A DNA stretch of 45,354 bases from the NCBI GenBank assembly GCA_012719125.1, contig JAAYAY010000240.1, forward strand, positions 1 to 45,354, read 5' to 3'. The position numbers were made by a program, and so were the translations under genes. The notes under the pieces are model-generated. The model did no database searches, had not been told where the DNA came from, and saw only the letters and a list, made by a program, of their open reading frames with translations. Origin of the DNA: Planctomycetaceae bacterium (GTDB lineage Bacteria; Planctomycetota; Planctomycetia; Pirellulales; Thermoguttaceae). Every line of letters begins with the position of its first letter. The first letter of the stretch is position 1. Of this stretch, positions 25,901 through 35,446 are shown piece by piece.

Positions 25901-28900
25901 AACAGTCATGGGGGCCGTGCCATCGTCCCAGTCGATCGTCCAACTGGAGATCGTATCGTCGCCCGGATCCTCTGCCAGCAGGTAGAGCGTGTAGGGATCG
26001 CTTTCCTTGACGGCATGCTTTCCTGCCACTTTGAGCACAGGATCGACGTTCGCGACAGTGACATCCTTGGTCACCGTAAGAAAACTCTCGTCGGTCTGGA
26101 TGGTCGCGCAGATCTGGAAAGAGCCGGAGCCACTGTCGTCGAGGAACAGGTGCGCCAGGGTGGTCGACAGACCCTGGAATGAATCGGGCGTACTCCCGTC
26201 GCCCCAGTCGATCGTCCAAGTCGGATTGCCGAACGAGGGCGAGCCGTTCAGGACAAGTTCGTACGCTGCGCCCTCGCCCGCAGTCTCTTCGCCGCTCAGC
26301 AAGTCCCTCTTTTCGACGACCACTGTCGGAGCCCCCGTCGCCACGTACCACTGGCCCGCGCCGAGATCTTCGTCGGCGGCCCGGGCTGCAATGGTGTATT
26401 GGTTCGTTGCGCCGGGCGTCTCGTCGTAGGTGTAGGTGTGCGTTGCGAACTGCGAGCCGCCAGGGAATGTCTCCACGATCCCGTCACCCCAGTTGATTTC
26501 CCACAGGCTTATGGTGTCATCACCGGGATCCGTGGCCGACAGTTGAAGAACGTAGAGTGTGAACTGGTCGACGGGATCGGCGCCTCCGCTGACTTCCACG
26601 GTGGGCGCGACGTTGGTGATCGTGACGGTCGCTGTGTCGACGTCGTAACCCTTGCTCGTCTCAACGCGAACCGCCACGAGGTACTCGCCGTCGTCGTCGA
26701 GCCCGAAGCTCACCAGGTCCGACCAGGACAGAGCGTGGGGCCCCAATCCGATCAGATCTCCGAACTGGCCGTCGCCGTCGACGTCCCATTCGATCGCCAG
26801 CCAGGCATCTCCATGCGGATTCGAGGCGGAGGCGTCGAGCGCCAAACTGCCCCCCTCCTGGAGCGAACTGGGATTGCCTGCGTCGGCCTGCGGCAGATCG
26901 GTGAGAAACACCGGGTCGGCGGGGAAATTGGAGAACCGAACCTTCTCCACGCCGCCCACTGTAATCAATCCTCCCGCCACATCCCCGCTACCGCCGAAGA
27001 GGAGCGTGTCACCCGACGATTCCGATGCGAATTCTTCGATTATGCCAAACCGCGCAAGCATGTCTTCCGTCACGCCCAGCGGCCCCAGGGGGAGCGGCAA
27101 CGTGTCGTCGCCGTCAACGTCGACCGGAGCCTCCAGAGCATTGCCCGCAATTCGGATCGTGTCGTCACCGGCGCCGCCCTTGATTTCGGTCACCGAATCG
27201 ATTCCGGTACTCCAGACAGAGATCGTGTCGTCACCCGCCTCCCCGTAGATCCTGGTCACGGCCCTTTGGCCCGTGCCGATAAGATCCAAGTCGTCGTCGC
27301 CGTCGCCCAGCCGAATCGTCGTGGTCGCGTCGGGCATGGTGCGCTGGATGCGGACGACGTCGTCGCCACCGCCCGTTCCCACCGTCAGCCCGCCTGCCCC
27401 ACGGATCGTACCTCGCAACTGCACGCGGTCATTGCCGCTGCCCGTCTGGATGATCAGTCCCTGCATGGCGGAGTAGCTGACCACCAGGGGCGCCGCCGGC
27501 AGCGCATCTTGTTGAATTCCGAACCAAGCCAGGCCGCCCGGGTGATCCTCGTCGACGCCGGAACTGGTGACATAGAGCCACGTGCCGTCCGGACTGACGG
27601 CCAACGAGTTGGGATTCTCCAGCCCGACGATGCCGTCGCGGCCGTTGCCGAATAGCTGCAGGAAAGTGAGCAGGCCGTCCTCGCCTCGTTCGAAGGCCAC
27701 GAGCGCGTCGTCGTCTTCGCTGGCCGCAAAAACGTGTTCCTCCGTGACGACCAACGACGTGACGCCGCGGAGGCCGCGGATACCGTCTCGACCGTTTCGG
27801 ACAGTCCCCACGTAGGTCAGTCCGCCGCCGCTGTCGCGAGAGAAGACCGCGATTGCGTTGTCGTCGTGCCCGGCCACATAGAGGTACTGCTGGTCGGGAC
27901 TGAAGGCCAGCGCCACGGGTCTCGCCATACCGTCCACTCCGTTGATCCCATCCCTGAAGATCTGCAGGGGAGCCATGGACGTCAGGTTGCCTGTGGCGAC
28001 GTCCCGCTGGAATACTTCCAACTGGCCGACCTCGTCGAAGAAACCGTCGGTAGCAACGTAGGCGTGTTCGCCTGCCGCATCGAAAACGATTCGTTGCGAT
28101 CCATAAGAGCCCACCTCGTTCGTGGGAACAAGGGAGAGTTCACCCGTTGCAGTGTCGCGGTCGTACTTCAGAACCATCTCGCCGAACGCGGTGACATAGA
28201 CATATTCTCCGTCGGGACTGATACTGACCGAAGGATTGTTGCCCAGGTCGTTCAACGCCGCGACTGTCTGGACGGGGTACAGGTCCAACGACCCTGCCCC
28301 TCGACGGTAGACGGAGAGTGTGTTGTTGGCCCAAGGTCGTGCCACGTAGAGATACTGATCGTCGGGACTGACGGCGATGGAAGTCGCCCCGACGCCAACC
28401 GGGATCTGGTATGCATAGACCTCGCTGTAATGCGCGGGTGCCCCGACGACAGCCGTGCCGCCGGAGAGCGCAACGGAGTGGGCGAATTCCATCCCTCCAC
28501 CGGTCAACTTCTGTTGCTGCGTCCACTGCCCCGAGGTTGAGATTCGCTCGAAAACGTAGGCCGAATTCTCACCGGGGGCACCGACGAGGACCGTCTGGTC
28601 CGACACAGCGACAAAGCCGTGAAAATCGCTGTACGCACCACTGAACCCCCAGCCTCCCTCAGGGGTGATTTCCAGCTTCTGTGTCCATAGCCCCGCGTTG
28701 TCCCGCTCGAAGATATACGCCGCGTTGTACGCACCCACGACGGCGTTGTCGCCGGAGATGGCCACCGAGCCGTGAAAATAGACCATTTCGGCATGGTAGT
28801 CGACGTCCAGTACCTGCCTTGGCGACCACAGCCCGCCCGAGTCGTCGCGCCCGAAAATGTACGCCGAATTGCCCTCGGTCTCGGCCACAATGACCGTGTT

Positions 28901-31900
28901 GCCGGAGATCGCAACCGAGCAGCCGAAGTCATCTGCGTCTGCGCCGCTATTGGCCACGAGCACCTGGTTCTGTTCCCAATCCCCCAAATCCCCCCGCATG
29001 TAAACGTAGGCCGACCCCAGCCCGTTGTCTTGCGCCGCGCCCACGATGATCGTGCCGTCGGAGACCGCCACGGAGCAGCCGAAGAAATCCGAACTCATGC
29101 CCTGGCCGGTATTCAAGACCTGCACTTGCTCCCAAACGCCGGTGGTGCCGTCCCGCTCAAACACGTAAGCCGACCCTGGGGAGCCACGTTGCGCAGCACC
29201 CACGACCGCTGTGTCGCCGCAGATGGCAACGGAGCAGCCGAAATCAGACGAACTCACGCCGTCATCAGTCTGCAACTCCTGGCCCGGATCCCAGGTACCC
29301 GAGTTGTCCCTCACGAAAACGCGAGCGACAATTCCATCCGGATGATAAACCGGAGCGCCGGCGATGGCCGTGTTGCCGGAAATGGCAACTGAGCAGCCGA
29401 ACCCCCAGCCAAGGTAGCTCTCTTCTGGAGCCAGACTGAGGTGCCCGTTGGCCGTGTCACGCTGGAAGACCCTCACCGCATTGTCGCCGGACTCGAGGGG
29501 TCCAACGCAGTAGACATACTCTCCATCCTGCGATACAACGGGCGAGAAGGCTGCGGAAGGGTCGTCCAGATAGTCTTGGCCGTTGTCGGTCACCTTGAGC
29601 GTCCAGCCGCTGAGTGTGCCGATCGACTGGCCTGTCTCGTTCTGCAAGGTCAGTTTCCAGGTTCCGTTCGCATTCTGTCCGTAGAACGCCGAGAACCGCG
29701 TTACCACGATACTATGGCCGTCTTGATCGACAACCAGCGGTTTCAAGAATCCGGACGTTCCGTCCCCCTCGAGCGACAATTCCAGCGTCAGTCCGTTGCC
29801 TATCAGGTTCCGAAGTTCTTCGTTGGTCAGGTCTCCGCCGCGCTGGATATCCACCGTGACCTCAACGTCCTCGACAGTGACGCCGTCGGGAAAATCGCTG
29901 ACTACGATGTCGGACATAAGGGTGGTGCCGGCGGCAATCTCTTCATCGGGCGACGACTCGAACGAAAGGGTATTGAACGAAAGGATCCGGCCGCCGGTCT
30001 GGACAAGGACCCTGTCTTCCTCGAGCACGACCGTCCGGGACTCAGCCCCCGCTTCGACGATCGTCAGCGTGTCCAGGCCGTCCGCATGACCCTCGAAACG
30101 AACCCCGTCGGCGCCGTCGACGTGGACGATGCGGACGCTGTCGCCCGATCGATCGACCCAGACGTGTCCGTTCTCCACCCGCCACGCGGCACTTCCCGCG
30201 ACGGAGTGCTCCAAGACAAGGGTTTCTACGGAAAACGTCAAGCCGTCGAAGGCCGGCTCGGCCACGGTTTCCGGGTCCTGAATATCGATCCTCACCGTGT
30301 CAATACCGCCCCTTCCGCTGACAACGGTCGACGACGCTCCGGTGTCCGTGACGGTGAGTGTATCGGAGCCCGATCCCAGGTCCAGAATCAGCGTCTCCAG
30401 ATTGTTGTGAGCGATTGGGCCGGCATATCCCAAGCCGAAGACGGCGCCGGCGGCGAGCGTGCCGGAAAGCCCGTTGGTATTGCCGCCTCTGGGGATGATC
30501 ACCTTGTCGGCCGTGTCGACATGGTTGCTGCCCACGATCTCCACACCACCGGCGATCGTGCTGAGCACCCGCACCTCGCTGGCTTCTCGGGGCGTGGCGC
30601 GGTCCGGGTTCTCCAGTTCCAGCGTGACTTTCTTCTCCACGCCCGAGAAGGAGATCAAGTGGTCGGGAGCGGGCGCTCTCTGTCCCAGGTACACGGCCAC
30701 GTTCTTGTTGGCCAGATCAATGTACGCCGTCTGGCTGCTATAGATATCGTCCAGGACGATGAGTTCGTCGTCCCCTGCGCCGCCGACGATCTCCACGTCG
30801 CTGTAGACCGTGCTGAGCACGTCGTCGCCCGCGCCGCCGTCGAGTCGGAGGGTGACGAGGTCCTGGGCGCGGACGCCGTCTTCGCCGGACGACACCGTCA
30901 ACGTGTCGTTTCCGACAGAGCCCTGGAGATAGAGCCGGTCCCTGGCCGGGTCGCTGTTGAGGATCACGGCCTCACAGGTCGTTGTGCCGGTCGTATGACG
31001 GATCCGGACCACGTCCTTGCCACCCACCCCTTCTTCGTCCACGCCGCCCCATACCACAATTTCATCGTTGTCTTCATTCTCATTCCCGGTCGCGGTTTCG
31101 CGGCCGGTGACGATGACGGTGTCGCCGTCGGCCTCGTCCGCCTCATCGGGCGAGCTGAGATCGACGGATAGCCGCTCAACCTCCGTGTGGCCCAGATTGT
31201 GGAGGACGATCCTGTCCGCACCGCCGCCCGCCGCCACGCCGATGCTCTCGATGTCGTCGACCTCGATGGTTCCGCCGCTCGTTTGGACCGTCACGACACC
31301 GTTGCCGATCAATTCGACGACGTCGTCGAGTTCGGTCACGCCGGGGACCCCGTCGCGGACGTCGGTTTGGGTCACCTGGGTCGCGCCGCGGATCGAAATA
31401 TGGTCGCTTCCTCCCGACTCTGCAAAAACGTCGATGCCGGTCCCCAGACGCCAGACGTAGGTGTCGTCGCCCATCCCTCCCTCAAGCGTATCGTCGCCGG
31501 CCTGGCCGTCGAGTCTGTCCGCACCGTCGCCACCGTAAAGGTGGTCCATCCCGGGACCGCCGAGCAGTTCATCGTCGTCGGAACCACCGTAGAGCCAGTC
31601 GTCGCCACTGCCGCCGAGGAGCTTGTCGTTGCCCGCGTCTCCATGCAGTTCCGCGACGCCGCTGCCGGCGTAGGAAAGTTCATCGTTGCCGCCGCCCCCC
31701 TCGAAATCGACGCGTGCGGCGACCGTGTCGTCGACGAGGATGCGATCATCGCCCGCGCCTCCCGAGGCTTCGATCTTTTTCACGTTCTTGAAGATCTGTT
31801 TTCCGCGAGCCACCCACTGTCCGCTCTGCGGGTCCCACGCCTGGAACGTGACCTCCAGAGTCTCACCCCCCGCAGGATTGTTGGAGTCGGTGAGGCCCTG

Positions 31901-34501
31901 CGACGTGACGAAGAAGGACTCGCGGGTTTCCGGCGAGGGCTCGTTGGTTCGGTCCGGGCCGGTATGCCGTCGCTGGCCCGCGTCAGCACCCATGTAGAGC
32001 TTGAGCGTGCCGTTTCCGTCGACGGTGCCTACGACCGGCGCATTGAGCCGCTGTCCCGCAAGGACCTTCTCGTCCTCCAATTGGTAGATATTGAAGTCGT
32101 AGATCACCTTGTTGAACAAGTTCCAGGTCTCGTCGATCAGCGTACATTGGAACCACCCGATCTTGAGAGTGACCTTGACGTAGACATCCATACCTACGGT
32201 CAGCGCTCCCGAGTAGTTGAAGATGCCCGCGGGATCTGCTTGCACGATCAGTTGCATCTCGCCGATCCGCACCCGGCCGTCGTAGCTGTACGGCTTCTCC
32301 GGCACCTCAGTTGTATGCTGATTCAACAGTTCGTGGACATAATCGAACTGGGCGTCGTTTTGTGGCTCCGGCAGATCGTTCAGGTCGAAGAAGATGTGGG
32401 TGCCGAAATTGAGACTGACGCCTACCACGGCCTTGAACGGGCCCAATTTGGGTCCCAGCGACGCACCGGCGGTCATCGTGGCCGAGAGCGTCAATTCAGG
32501 CGCGTCCTTGGCCGGGTTGTTCGGATTGGTGGCGTCGATCTCGCCGTCCGCGGCTTGCTGGTCGTTGTGATCGTCGAAATAGAATCCGTCGGCCAGCCGG
32601 TAGAGATTGTCGTCGACGCTCAGTTCCAAGTTCGTTTCGGAACTGAAATCGAGGCTGTGGGTCAGGGCAGCCACGCCGAACATGTCGTAGCCGGCGCCCA
32701 GTTGCAGCGCCGCGTCAAAGCCGAAGCCCAAGTCTGCGTTGAGCAGACCCGGGATGACCGGATAGCTGTACTCGAACTTGAATCCGAAGTCGAACCCGAT
32801 CCCAAAAGTCACCAGGTCCACGTCGGTTTCGCCCATCAGCATCGCAGAGACAATTGTCGGGTCTTTCAGGAAGGGGAACTGGAGTTGGGCACCGAACTTC
32901 GTGAAGAACTCGCCCTCCCCTTCCCCCGCACTCAGCAGGCCGTTTCTGGCATCCTGGTAGGCCCTGTCCCGCTCGAGCTCTTCGTCGCGTTGTTTCTTCG
33001 GACGAGGGTCCTTGGTGTCATCCTCGTATGCCGGCAAGTACTCGGGCCACTCCGGGGGCTCGACTTCCACCTTGAACTTGCCGATGTTCGTCTCCTCGTA
33101 CTCCGCGTCCAGATTCGGCGTGAACGGGACGGGGAGATCCAAAAAACCGTCGATGAAGGTGACGATGGTCTTGGCCTTTTCGATTCCATCGGCGAGTTCT
33201 CCTTGTCCGGTGCTCGCGGCGACCGTTGCGGCCAGGTCGAGCACGGTCACGTCGTCGCCCGAGAGATCGCTGATCACCGGCACGGGATCGGTGAGGAAAT
33301 CGACCACCGGCTTGAGCGGTTCGAGCGTCTCTTGGATCTTCCTGATCGTCGGATCCACGAATTCCGTGAAGAACTTCCCCAGGTTCAGAGTGACGTTTTC
33401 GAACGCGACGATCACCGGTTCACCGAACTTCCCTTCCGGCTCTTCGCCCGCTTGCCCCTTCGGCTGCGTGCCGGCATGGTCGAAGGTGTAGGTAATCGAA
33501 GCGTCGGCAGTTACCACCAGGTTGAACAGCGCCTTCCGGTCGGCGTCGGCCACGAAGTCTGGAATGAACGAGGCATCAACATCCAGATTCACGGTCCCGC
33601 TTCCCGTCAGGGTCGCATCCACGAGCAGCTCGGCGTAGTTCGCAGCGAGCAGCGTGCCGTCTCCGCCAGCGTCGACCAGATCGATCGCGTAGCTGCTGGA
33701 GAATGTGGACGCGCCGTCGGCCTCGATCAGGGCGCCGAACACGCCCACGATACCCTTGGCGGCGAAACTGTCCGGCAAGGTTGCCGTCACCTCCACCGTC
33801 AGTTCGTCTGCGGCCGCGGTGCGAACGAAGAACCCGTCCGTTTTGCTGACTCCGAACGTCAGTTCGAACGTCCATTCGGCCGTAACGTCCACCTGGTTTT
33901 CGATGCCGAGGCGCGGGTCGATCATAGGATCGACGCCCAGGGCCAGATCCACGTCCAGCAAATCATGGATCTCCCCTGAAACGAGCGTCATCTGAAACTG
34001 GATCTCGTCACTGCTGTTGTTGCCGACGTGACTGATACTCCCGCGAACCAAAGTGCCCAGGGTCGTGTTGAGCGCATCCTTGACGTCTTGGATCCCCGGA
34101 TTTGCCACAAGCCACGAGCTTTCCAGATTGGCGGCGACGTCATCCATAAACTGGCCCGGCGGTTCGATGCTCAACTGGTTTCCGACCAGAGGTGCCGGAG
34201 CCGTAAACACGACCTCGTTCAACTCGTCTTGCAGACTGGCGAGGAATCCGGGCAGCCCGTCCTCGATCAAGGCGAGATTTGCCCCGCCGGCGGTCGATGT
34301 GGCAGCCATGTCGCTCGTTGCCAAGAGGGCTGCCCCATCGGCAGTGTCTCCAGGACCCGCGGGTGTCAGCGACAGGAGCGTCCGGTCCTCCAATGGTTCC
34401 AGACGCAACGAGCGAAACCGCAAACTCCACCCCTGGGCCCACATGTTCCGAACAACCTTATGGGAAAACGGCCCAATGCGACGCGAGATGACGGATTTCA
34501 T
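22958..34501 (-). CDS. 3,847-residue planctomycete surface mosaic protein (RTX, P-domain, propellers, PKD, C-type lectin)
   Basis: The N terminus carries the planctomycete LEPLEDRTLLS motif (residues about 33-43). A large beta-rich region (about 100-850) is followed by RTX calcium-binding nonapeptides (GGSGDDWLYGGSDDDELLGG, about 915-1015). A proprotein-convertase P-domain-like module lies at about 1525-1645. FG-GAP-like repeats (FGCSVAISGNTAIVGA) occupy about 1690-2030 and a lactonase-type propeller (SPDDQYLYVA) about 2035-2335. Six PKD-like modules with W-G/D-D-G turns lie between about 2560 and 3350, split by a C-type-lectin-like domain (about 2912-3055). Five tail repeats end the protein. 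The start is supported by AAAGGGTGA. It is probably exported, calcium-binding and adhesive; that role is inference. No dockerin is seen. Confidence 0.9.
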   Translation of the reverse strand: MKSVISRRIGPFSHKVVRNMWAQGWSLRFRSLRLEPLEDRTLLSLTPAGPGDTADGAALLATSDMAATSTAGGANLALIEDGLPGFLASLQDELNEVVFTAPAPLVGNQLSIEPPGQFMDDVAANLESSWLVANPGIQDVKDALNTTLGTLVRGSISHVGNNSSDEIQFQMTLVSGEIHDLLDVDLALGVDPMIDPRLGIENQVDVTAEWTFELTFGVSKTDGFFVRTAAADELTVEVTATLPDSFAAKGIVGVFGALIEADGASTFSSSYAIDLVDAGGDGTLLAANYAELLVDATLTGSGTVNLDVDASFIPDFVADADRKALFNLVVTADASITYTFDHAGTQPKGQAGEEPEGKFGEPVIVAFENVTLNLGKFFTEFVDPTIRKIQETLEPLKPVVDFLTDPVPVISDLSGDDVTVLDLAATVAASTGQGELADGIEKAKTIVTFIDGFLDLPVPFTPNLDAEYEETNIGKFKVEVEPPEWPEYLPAYEDDTKDPRPKKQRDEELERDRAYQDARNGLLSAGEGEGEFFTKFGAQLQFPFLKDPTIVSAMLMGETDVDLVTFGIGFDFGFKFEYSYPVIPGLLNADLGFGFDAALQLGAGYDMFGVAALTHSLDFSSETNLELSVDDNLYRLADGFYFDDHNDQQAADGEIDATNPNNPAKDAPELTLSATMTAGASLGPKLGPFKAVVGVSLNFGTHIFFDLNDLPEPQNDAQFDYVHELLNQHTTEVPEKPYSYDGRVRIGEMQLIVQADPAGIFNYSGALTVGMDVYVKVTLKIGWFQCTLIDETWNLFNKVIYDFNIYQLEDEKVLAGQRLNAPVVGTVDGNGTLKLYMGADAGQRRHTGPDRTNEPSPETRESFFVTSQGLTDSNNPAGGETLEVTFQAWDPQSGQWVARGKQIFKNVKKIEASGGAGDDRILVDDTVAARVDFEGGGGNDELSYAGSGVAELHGDAGNDKLLGGSGDDWLYGGSDDDELLGGPGMDHLYGGDGADRLDGQAGDDTLEGGMGDDTYVWRLGTGIDVFAESGGSDHISIRGATQVTQTDVRDGVPGVTELDDVVELIGNGVVTVQTSGGTIEVDDIESIGVAAGGGADRIVLHNLGHTEVERLSVDLSSPDEADEADGDTVIVTGRETATGNENEDNDEIVVWGGVDEEGVGGKDVVRIRHTTGTTTCEAVILNSDPARDRLYLQGSVGNDTLTVSSGEDGVRAQDLVTLRLDGGAGDDVLSTVYSDVEIVGGAGDDELIVLDDIYSSQTAYIDLANKNVAVYLGQRAPAPDHLISFSGVEKKVTLELENPDRATPREASEVRVLSTIAGGVEIVGSNHVDTADKVIIPRGGNTNGLSGTLAAGAVFGLGYAGPIAHNNLETLILDLGSGSDTLTVTDTGASSTVVSGRGGIDTVRIDIQDPETVAEPAFDGLTFSVETLVLEHSVAGSAAWRVENGHVWVDRSGDSVRIVHVDGADGVRFEGHADGLDTLTIVEAGAESRTVVLEEDRVLVQTGGRILSFNTLSFESSPDEEIAAGTTLMSDIVVSDFPDGVTVEDVEVTVDIQRGGDLTNEELRNLIGNGLTLELSLEGDGTSGFLKPLVVDQDGHSIVVTRFSAFYGQNANGTWKLTLQNETGQSIGTLSGWTLKVTDNGQDYLDDPSAAFSPVVSQDGEYVYCVGPLESGDNAVRVFQRDTANGHLSLAPEESYLGWGFGCSVAISGNTAIAGAPVYHPDGIVARVFVRDNSGTWDPGQELQTDDGVSSSDFGCSVAICGDTAVVGAAQRGSPGSAYVFERDGTTGVWEQVQVLNTGQGMSSDFFGCSVAVSDGTIIVGAAQDNGLGSAYVYMRGDLGDWEQNQVLVANSGADADDFGCSVAISGNTVIVAETEGNSAYIFGRDDSGGLWSPRQVLDVDYHAEMVYFHGSVAISGDNAVVGAYNAAYIFERDNAGLWTQKLEITPEGGWGFSGAYSDFHGFVAVSDQTVLVGAPGENSAYVFERISTSGQWTQQQKLTGGGMEFAHSVALSGGTAVVGAPAHYSEVYAYQIPVGVGATSIAVSPDDQYLYVARPWANNTLSVYRRGAGSLDLYPVQTVAALNDLGNNPSVSISPDGEYVYVTAFGEMVLKYDRDTATGELSLVPTNEVGSYGSQRIVFDAAGEHAYVATDGFFDEVGQLEVFQRDVATGNLTSMAPLQIFRDGINGVDGMARPVALAFSPDQQYLYVAGHDDNAIAVFSRDSGGGLTYVGTVRNGRDGIRGLRGVTSLVVTEEHVFAASEDDDALVAFERGEDGLLTFLQLFGNGRDGIVGLENPNSLAVSPDGTWLYVTSSGVDEDHPGGLAWFGIQQDALPAAPLVVSYSAMQGLIIQTGSGNDRVQLRGTIRGAGGLTVGTGGGDDVVRIQRTMPDATTTIRLGDGDDDLDLIGTGQRAVTRIYGEAGDDTISVWSTGIDSVTEIKGGAGDDTIRIAGNALEAPVDVDGDDTLPLPLGPLGVTEDMLARFGIIEEFASESSGDTLLFGGSGDVAGGLITVGGVEKVRFSNFPADPVFLTDLPQADAGNPSSLQEGGSLALDASASNPHGDAWLAIEWDVDGDGQFGDLIGLGPHALSWSDLVSFGLDDDGEYLVAVRVETSKGYDVDTATVTITNVAPTVEVSGGADPVDQFTLYVLQLSATDPGDDTISLWEINWGDGIVETFPGGSQFATHTYTYDETPGATNQYTIAARAADEDLGAGQWYVATGAPTVVVEKRDLLSGEETAGEGAAYELVLNGSPSFGNPTWTIDWGDGSTPDSFQGLSTTLAHLFLDDSGSGSFQICATIQTDESFLTVTKDVTVANVDPVLKVAGKHAVKESDPYTLYLLAEDPGDDTISSWTIDWDDGTAPMTVAGGSKTISHRYADDGDYSIVVTARDEDCSDGEAYTAGRVAWLDRTVFRFNAGRGNTDHFYTLTAQAGTWNQAAAEAAQLGGYLATITTGYSEEYPDDGQEQAFLDDNFFAVDAPPARLWINGFTRDDGKIVWDTGEISEYENWTEGTPEDGLVAMVRQSAQASGQPLSRWAVTSGDEVMYGIVELESIDKLVAWSSGTALLVTVANEVPQVTLDGPDVVDEGSLFTLTIGVPRDSGSDKVTQYRIVWGDGSEVETVNAPETEAPETDGVFAYEATVSHVYGDNGDYPITLQLVDEDGTYDNDVGLTAHVVNVAPVTTVRGASHVDEGATYRLTLDAAFDPGDDSVSQYQVTWGDGWMQSVTSPGEIAHVYHGQGVHEIAVTLADEDGMYPQVATMAITVGDVPPTIALGGADEVDVDVPYTLHLGEITDPGEVAGGSVDIVLYTVHWGDGSTNEYPADGDVTHIYRDGDFTYTITVDLADANQTYLGAGTKNIKVNEVAPEMADLGTIDFLRLEDLDLSSVRLYYRLVATRAGLFSAETITSALPDSARLRLYDQNPLAEAGLAPLIESSLEGQYQRLDSPVSVGTTYYLAVFGTNSEFAVRMANLVVPIATAVTVHGTDDADSFQFAATGSYTVTINGVEYHFDDAVYETIVFNGGLGDDSAALTGGAGAEVARFYPDHGTFGENGFLVTVNDTSAITAHSGGEGDLAFMYDSPGDDEFVARKGYGKLSGDGFSLETFDFMVTYGYATTKNGGNDVAYMEDTPGADKFKFDWPNSKQFFGKMYGGGEYFNRAKDFERIVATMTDGKDTVRLFDSERNDTFFGQKAESRMTGPGYDVTVSGYDSLIAYASKGTDIAHLEDSADDDTARARPHKIILWGGDTTKPTYEITARKFDEYHFEAKNGGFDKAKFHDTIFDDYVHASGNSASMYGNTGELDLLYEAVAFEWVRLYATGNDSQHTLEKEDPLEFELIFDPLVWDLL

Positions 34502-34726
34502 GGTTCACCCTTTCGGCACCCATCGGAGAGGACAAGAGCGGCTTCGTCTCCGCCAGGGGATCTTCAGACGGGACAAAAGAACTGCTTCACTTCAGAGCGC
34601 ACCAAAATGAAACTCGAGCGCCCTGTACCTGCACGCCGAATATGAGCATTCGGAATAGTGAATGACCCGTGCACACCTTTATGCACACGAGGAATCCAGT
34701 GGCCGAGTCGTATCTGCTTTGCAACT

Positions 34727-34764
34727 CACCGCATGCCGAGCGACGCGTCGTTCGGACTGCGGTG
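34727..34764. repeat. 38-base hairpin with 18-base arms
   Basis: CACCGCATGCCGAGCGAC pairs with GTCGTTCGGACTGCGGTG across a two-base loop (GC), with 15 of 18 positions complementary. It is isolated in the region upstream of the giant gene. It could be a REP-like unit. Confidence 0.55.
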
Positions 34765-35014
34765 GGCGGGAACCTCACAAGATCGCACCAATCGGCACAC
34801 GGCCCTGCCCCCCTTTGCGCAAGAACCGTCTCAATCGCTCAGGCAATGAACCTTGGTCGCTGAAGAGAATTAAGATTCGCGACAGATCACCGTAGCAGTT
34901 ATGGACACGCCGCAGGGGGGAGTCAATAACCAGACCTAGGGGGGCTCGCCGATTGCTGCCTGACGCACGGGTTCTCAACCTCATTTGAACTGCGTCGGAG
35001 AATGCAGTCAGAAA

Positions 35015-35040
35015 TCTGGTTCATCCGGAATTCGCGTAGG
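35015..35040 (+). repeat. solo copy of the 26-bp element end
   Basis: It begins TCTGGTTCATCCGG, identical over 14 bases to the left end at 15007, and ends GCGTAGG. It is followed at 35057 by GAGTACCGGTGCCTCT, also present beside the 15007 copy at about 15050. No matching inverted partner was found before the IS110 fragment. Confidence 0.6.
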
Positions 35041-35189
35041 GTGCGAAGTGCACGAAGAGTACCGGTGCCTCTTCTCTGTTGCACGATGACCATAACCATC
35101 TGACAAGCAACCGTTTAGGCGCGTCGGCAACAAGACAAGACTGCCATAGGGAAACTCTGGGAAAGGCCTCGGCGCGTACATTCATCGCT

Positions 35190-35209
35190 CCGCCGGTAGG
35201 CGGCTTTTT
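35190..35209 (+). terminator. weak intrinsic-terminator-like hairpin
   Basis: CCGCC-GGTA-GGCGG followed by C and five T residues. No clear gene precedes it on the plus strand, so it may be a leftover of a decayed element. Confidence 0.35.
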
Positions 35210-35446
35210 GTGACGACAGGAGTCTCGGGTTGAGCGGGCAGGCCAAGGTGCTCTCTCTGCCGATTTGGGTGTCACTGGATCGCCATTCTGGTACATAAGA
35301 GGTCGGGACCCCAAACTGCCTTATCAGACGTTGGGTGACTCGGCAGAGCGCCAATCTTCTCTAAGGGTTTTCCCCAATAGGTACCAAGGCGTTGCGGCAC
35401 CTGGCCCGACTCGGTCAGTTGGCGTCCCGAGCCTCGGATGGTAATT

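Larger units (their letters stand above)
34502..35446. other. long intergenic region upstream of the giant gene, with repeat debris
   Basis: About 945 bases with no supported gene. It must hold the giant gene promoter on the minus strand, though no confident promoter was read. It contains a hairpin (34636-34653, CCGAAT/ATTCGG), a 38-base hairpin (34727-34764), a repeat end (35015-35040) followed by GAGTACCGGTGCCTCTTCTC, and a terminator-like hairpin at 35190-35209. The repeat content suggests a scar of insertions. Confidence 0.5.

Noticed and set aside
31187-33979. 930-residue open frame on the plus strand inside the giant gene
   Set aside because: It is antisense to the RTX/N-terminal region of the giant protein, has no recognisable domain, and is expected from high third-position GC.
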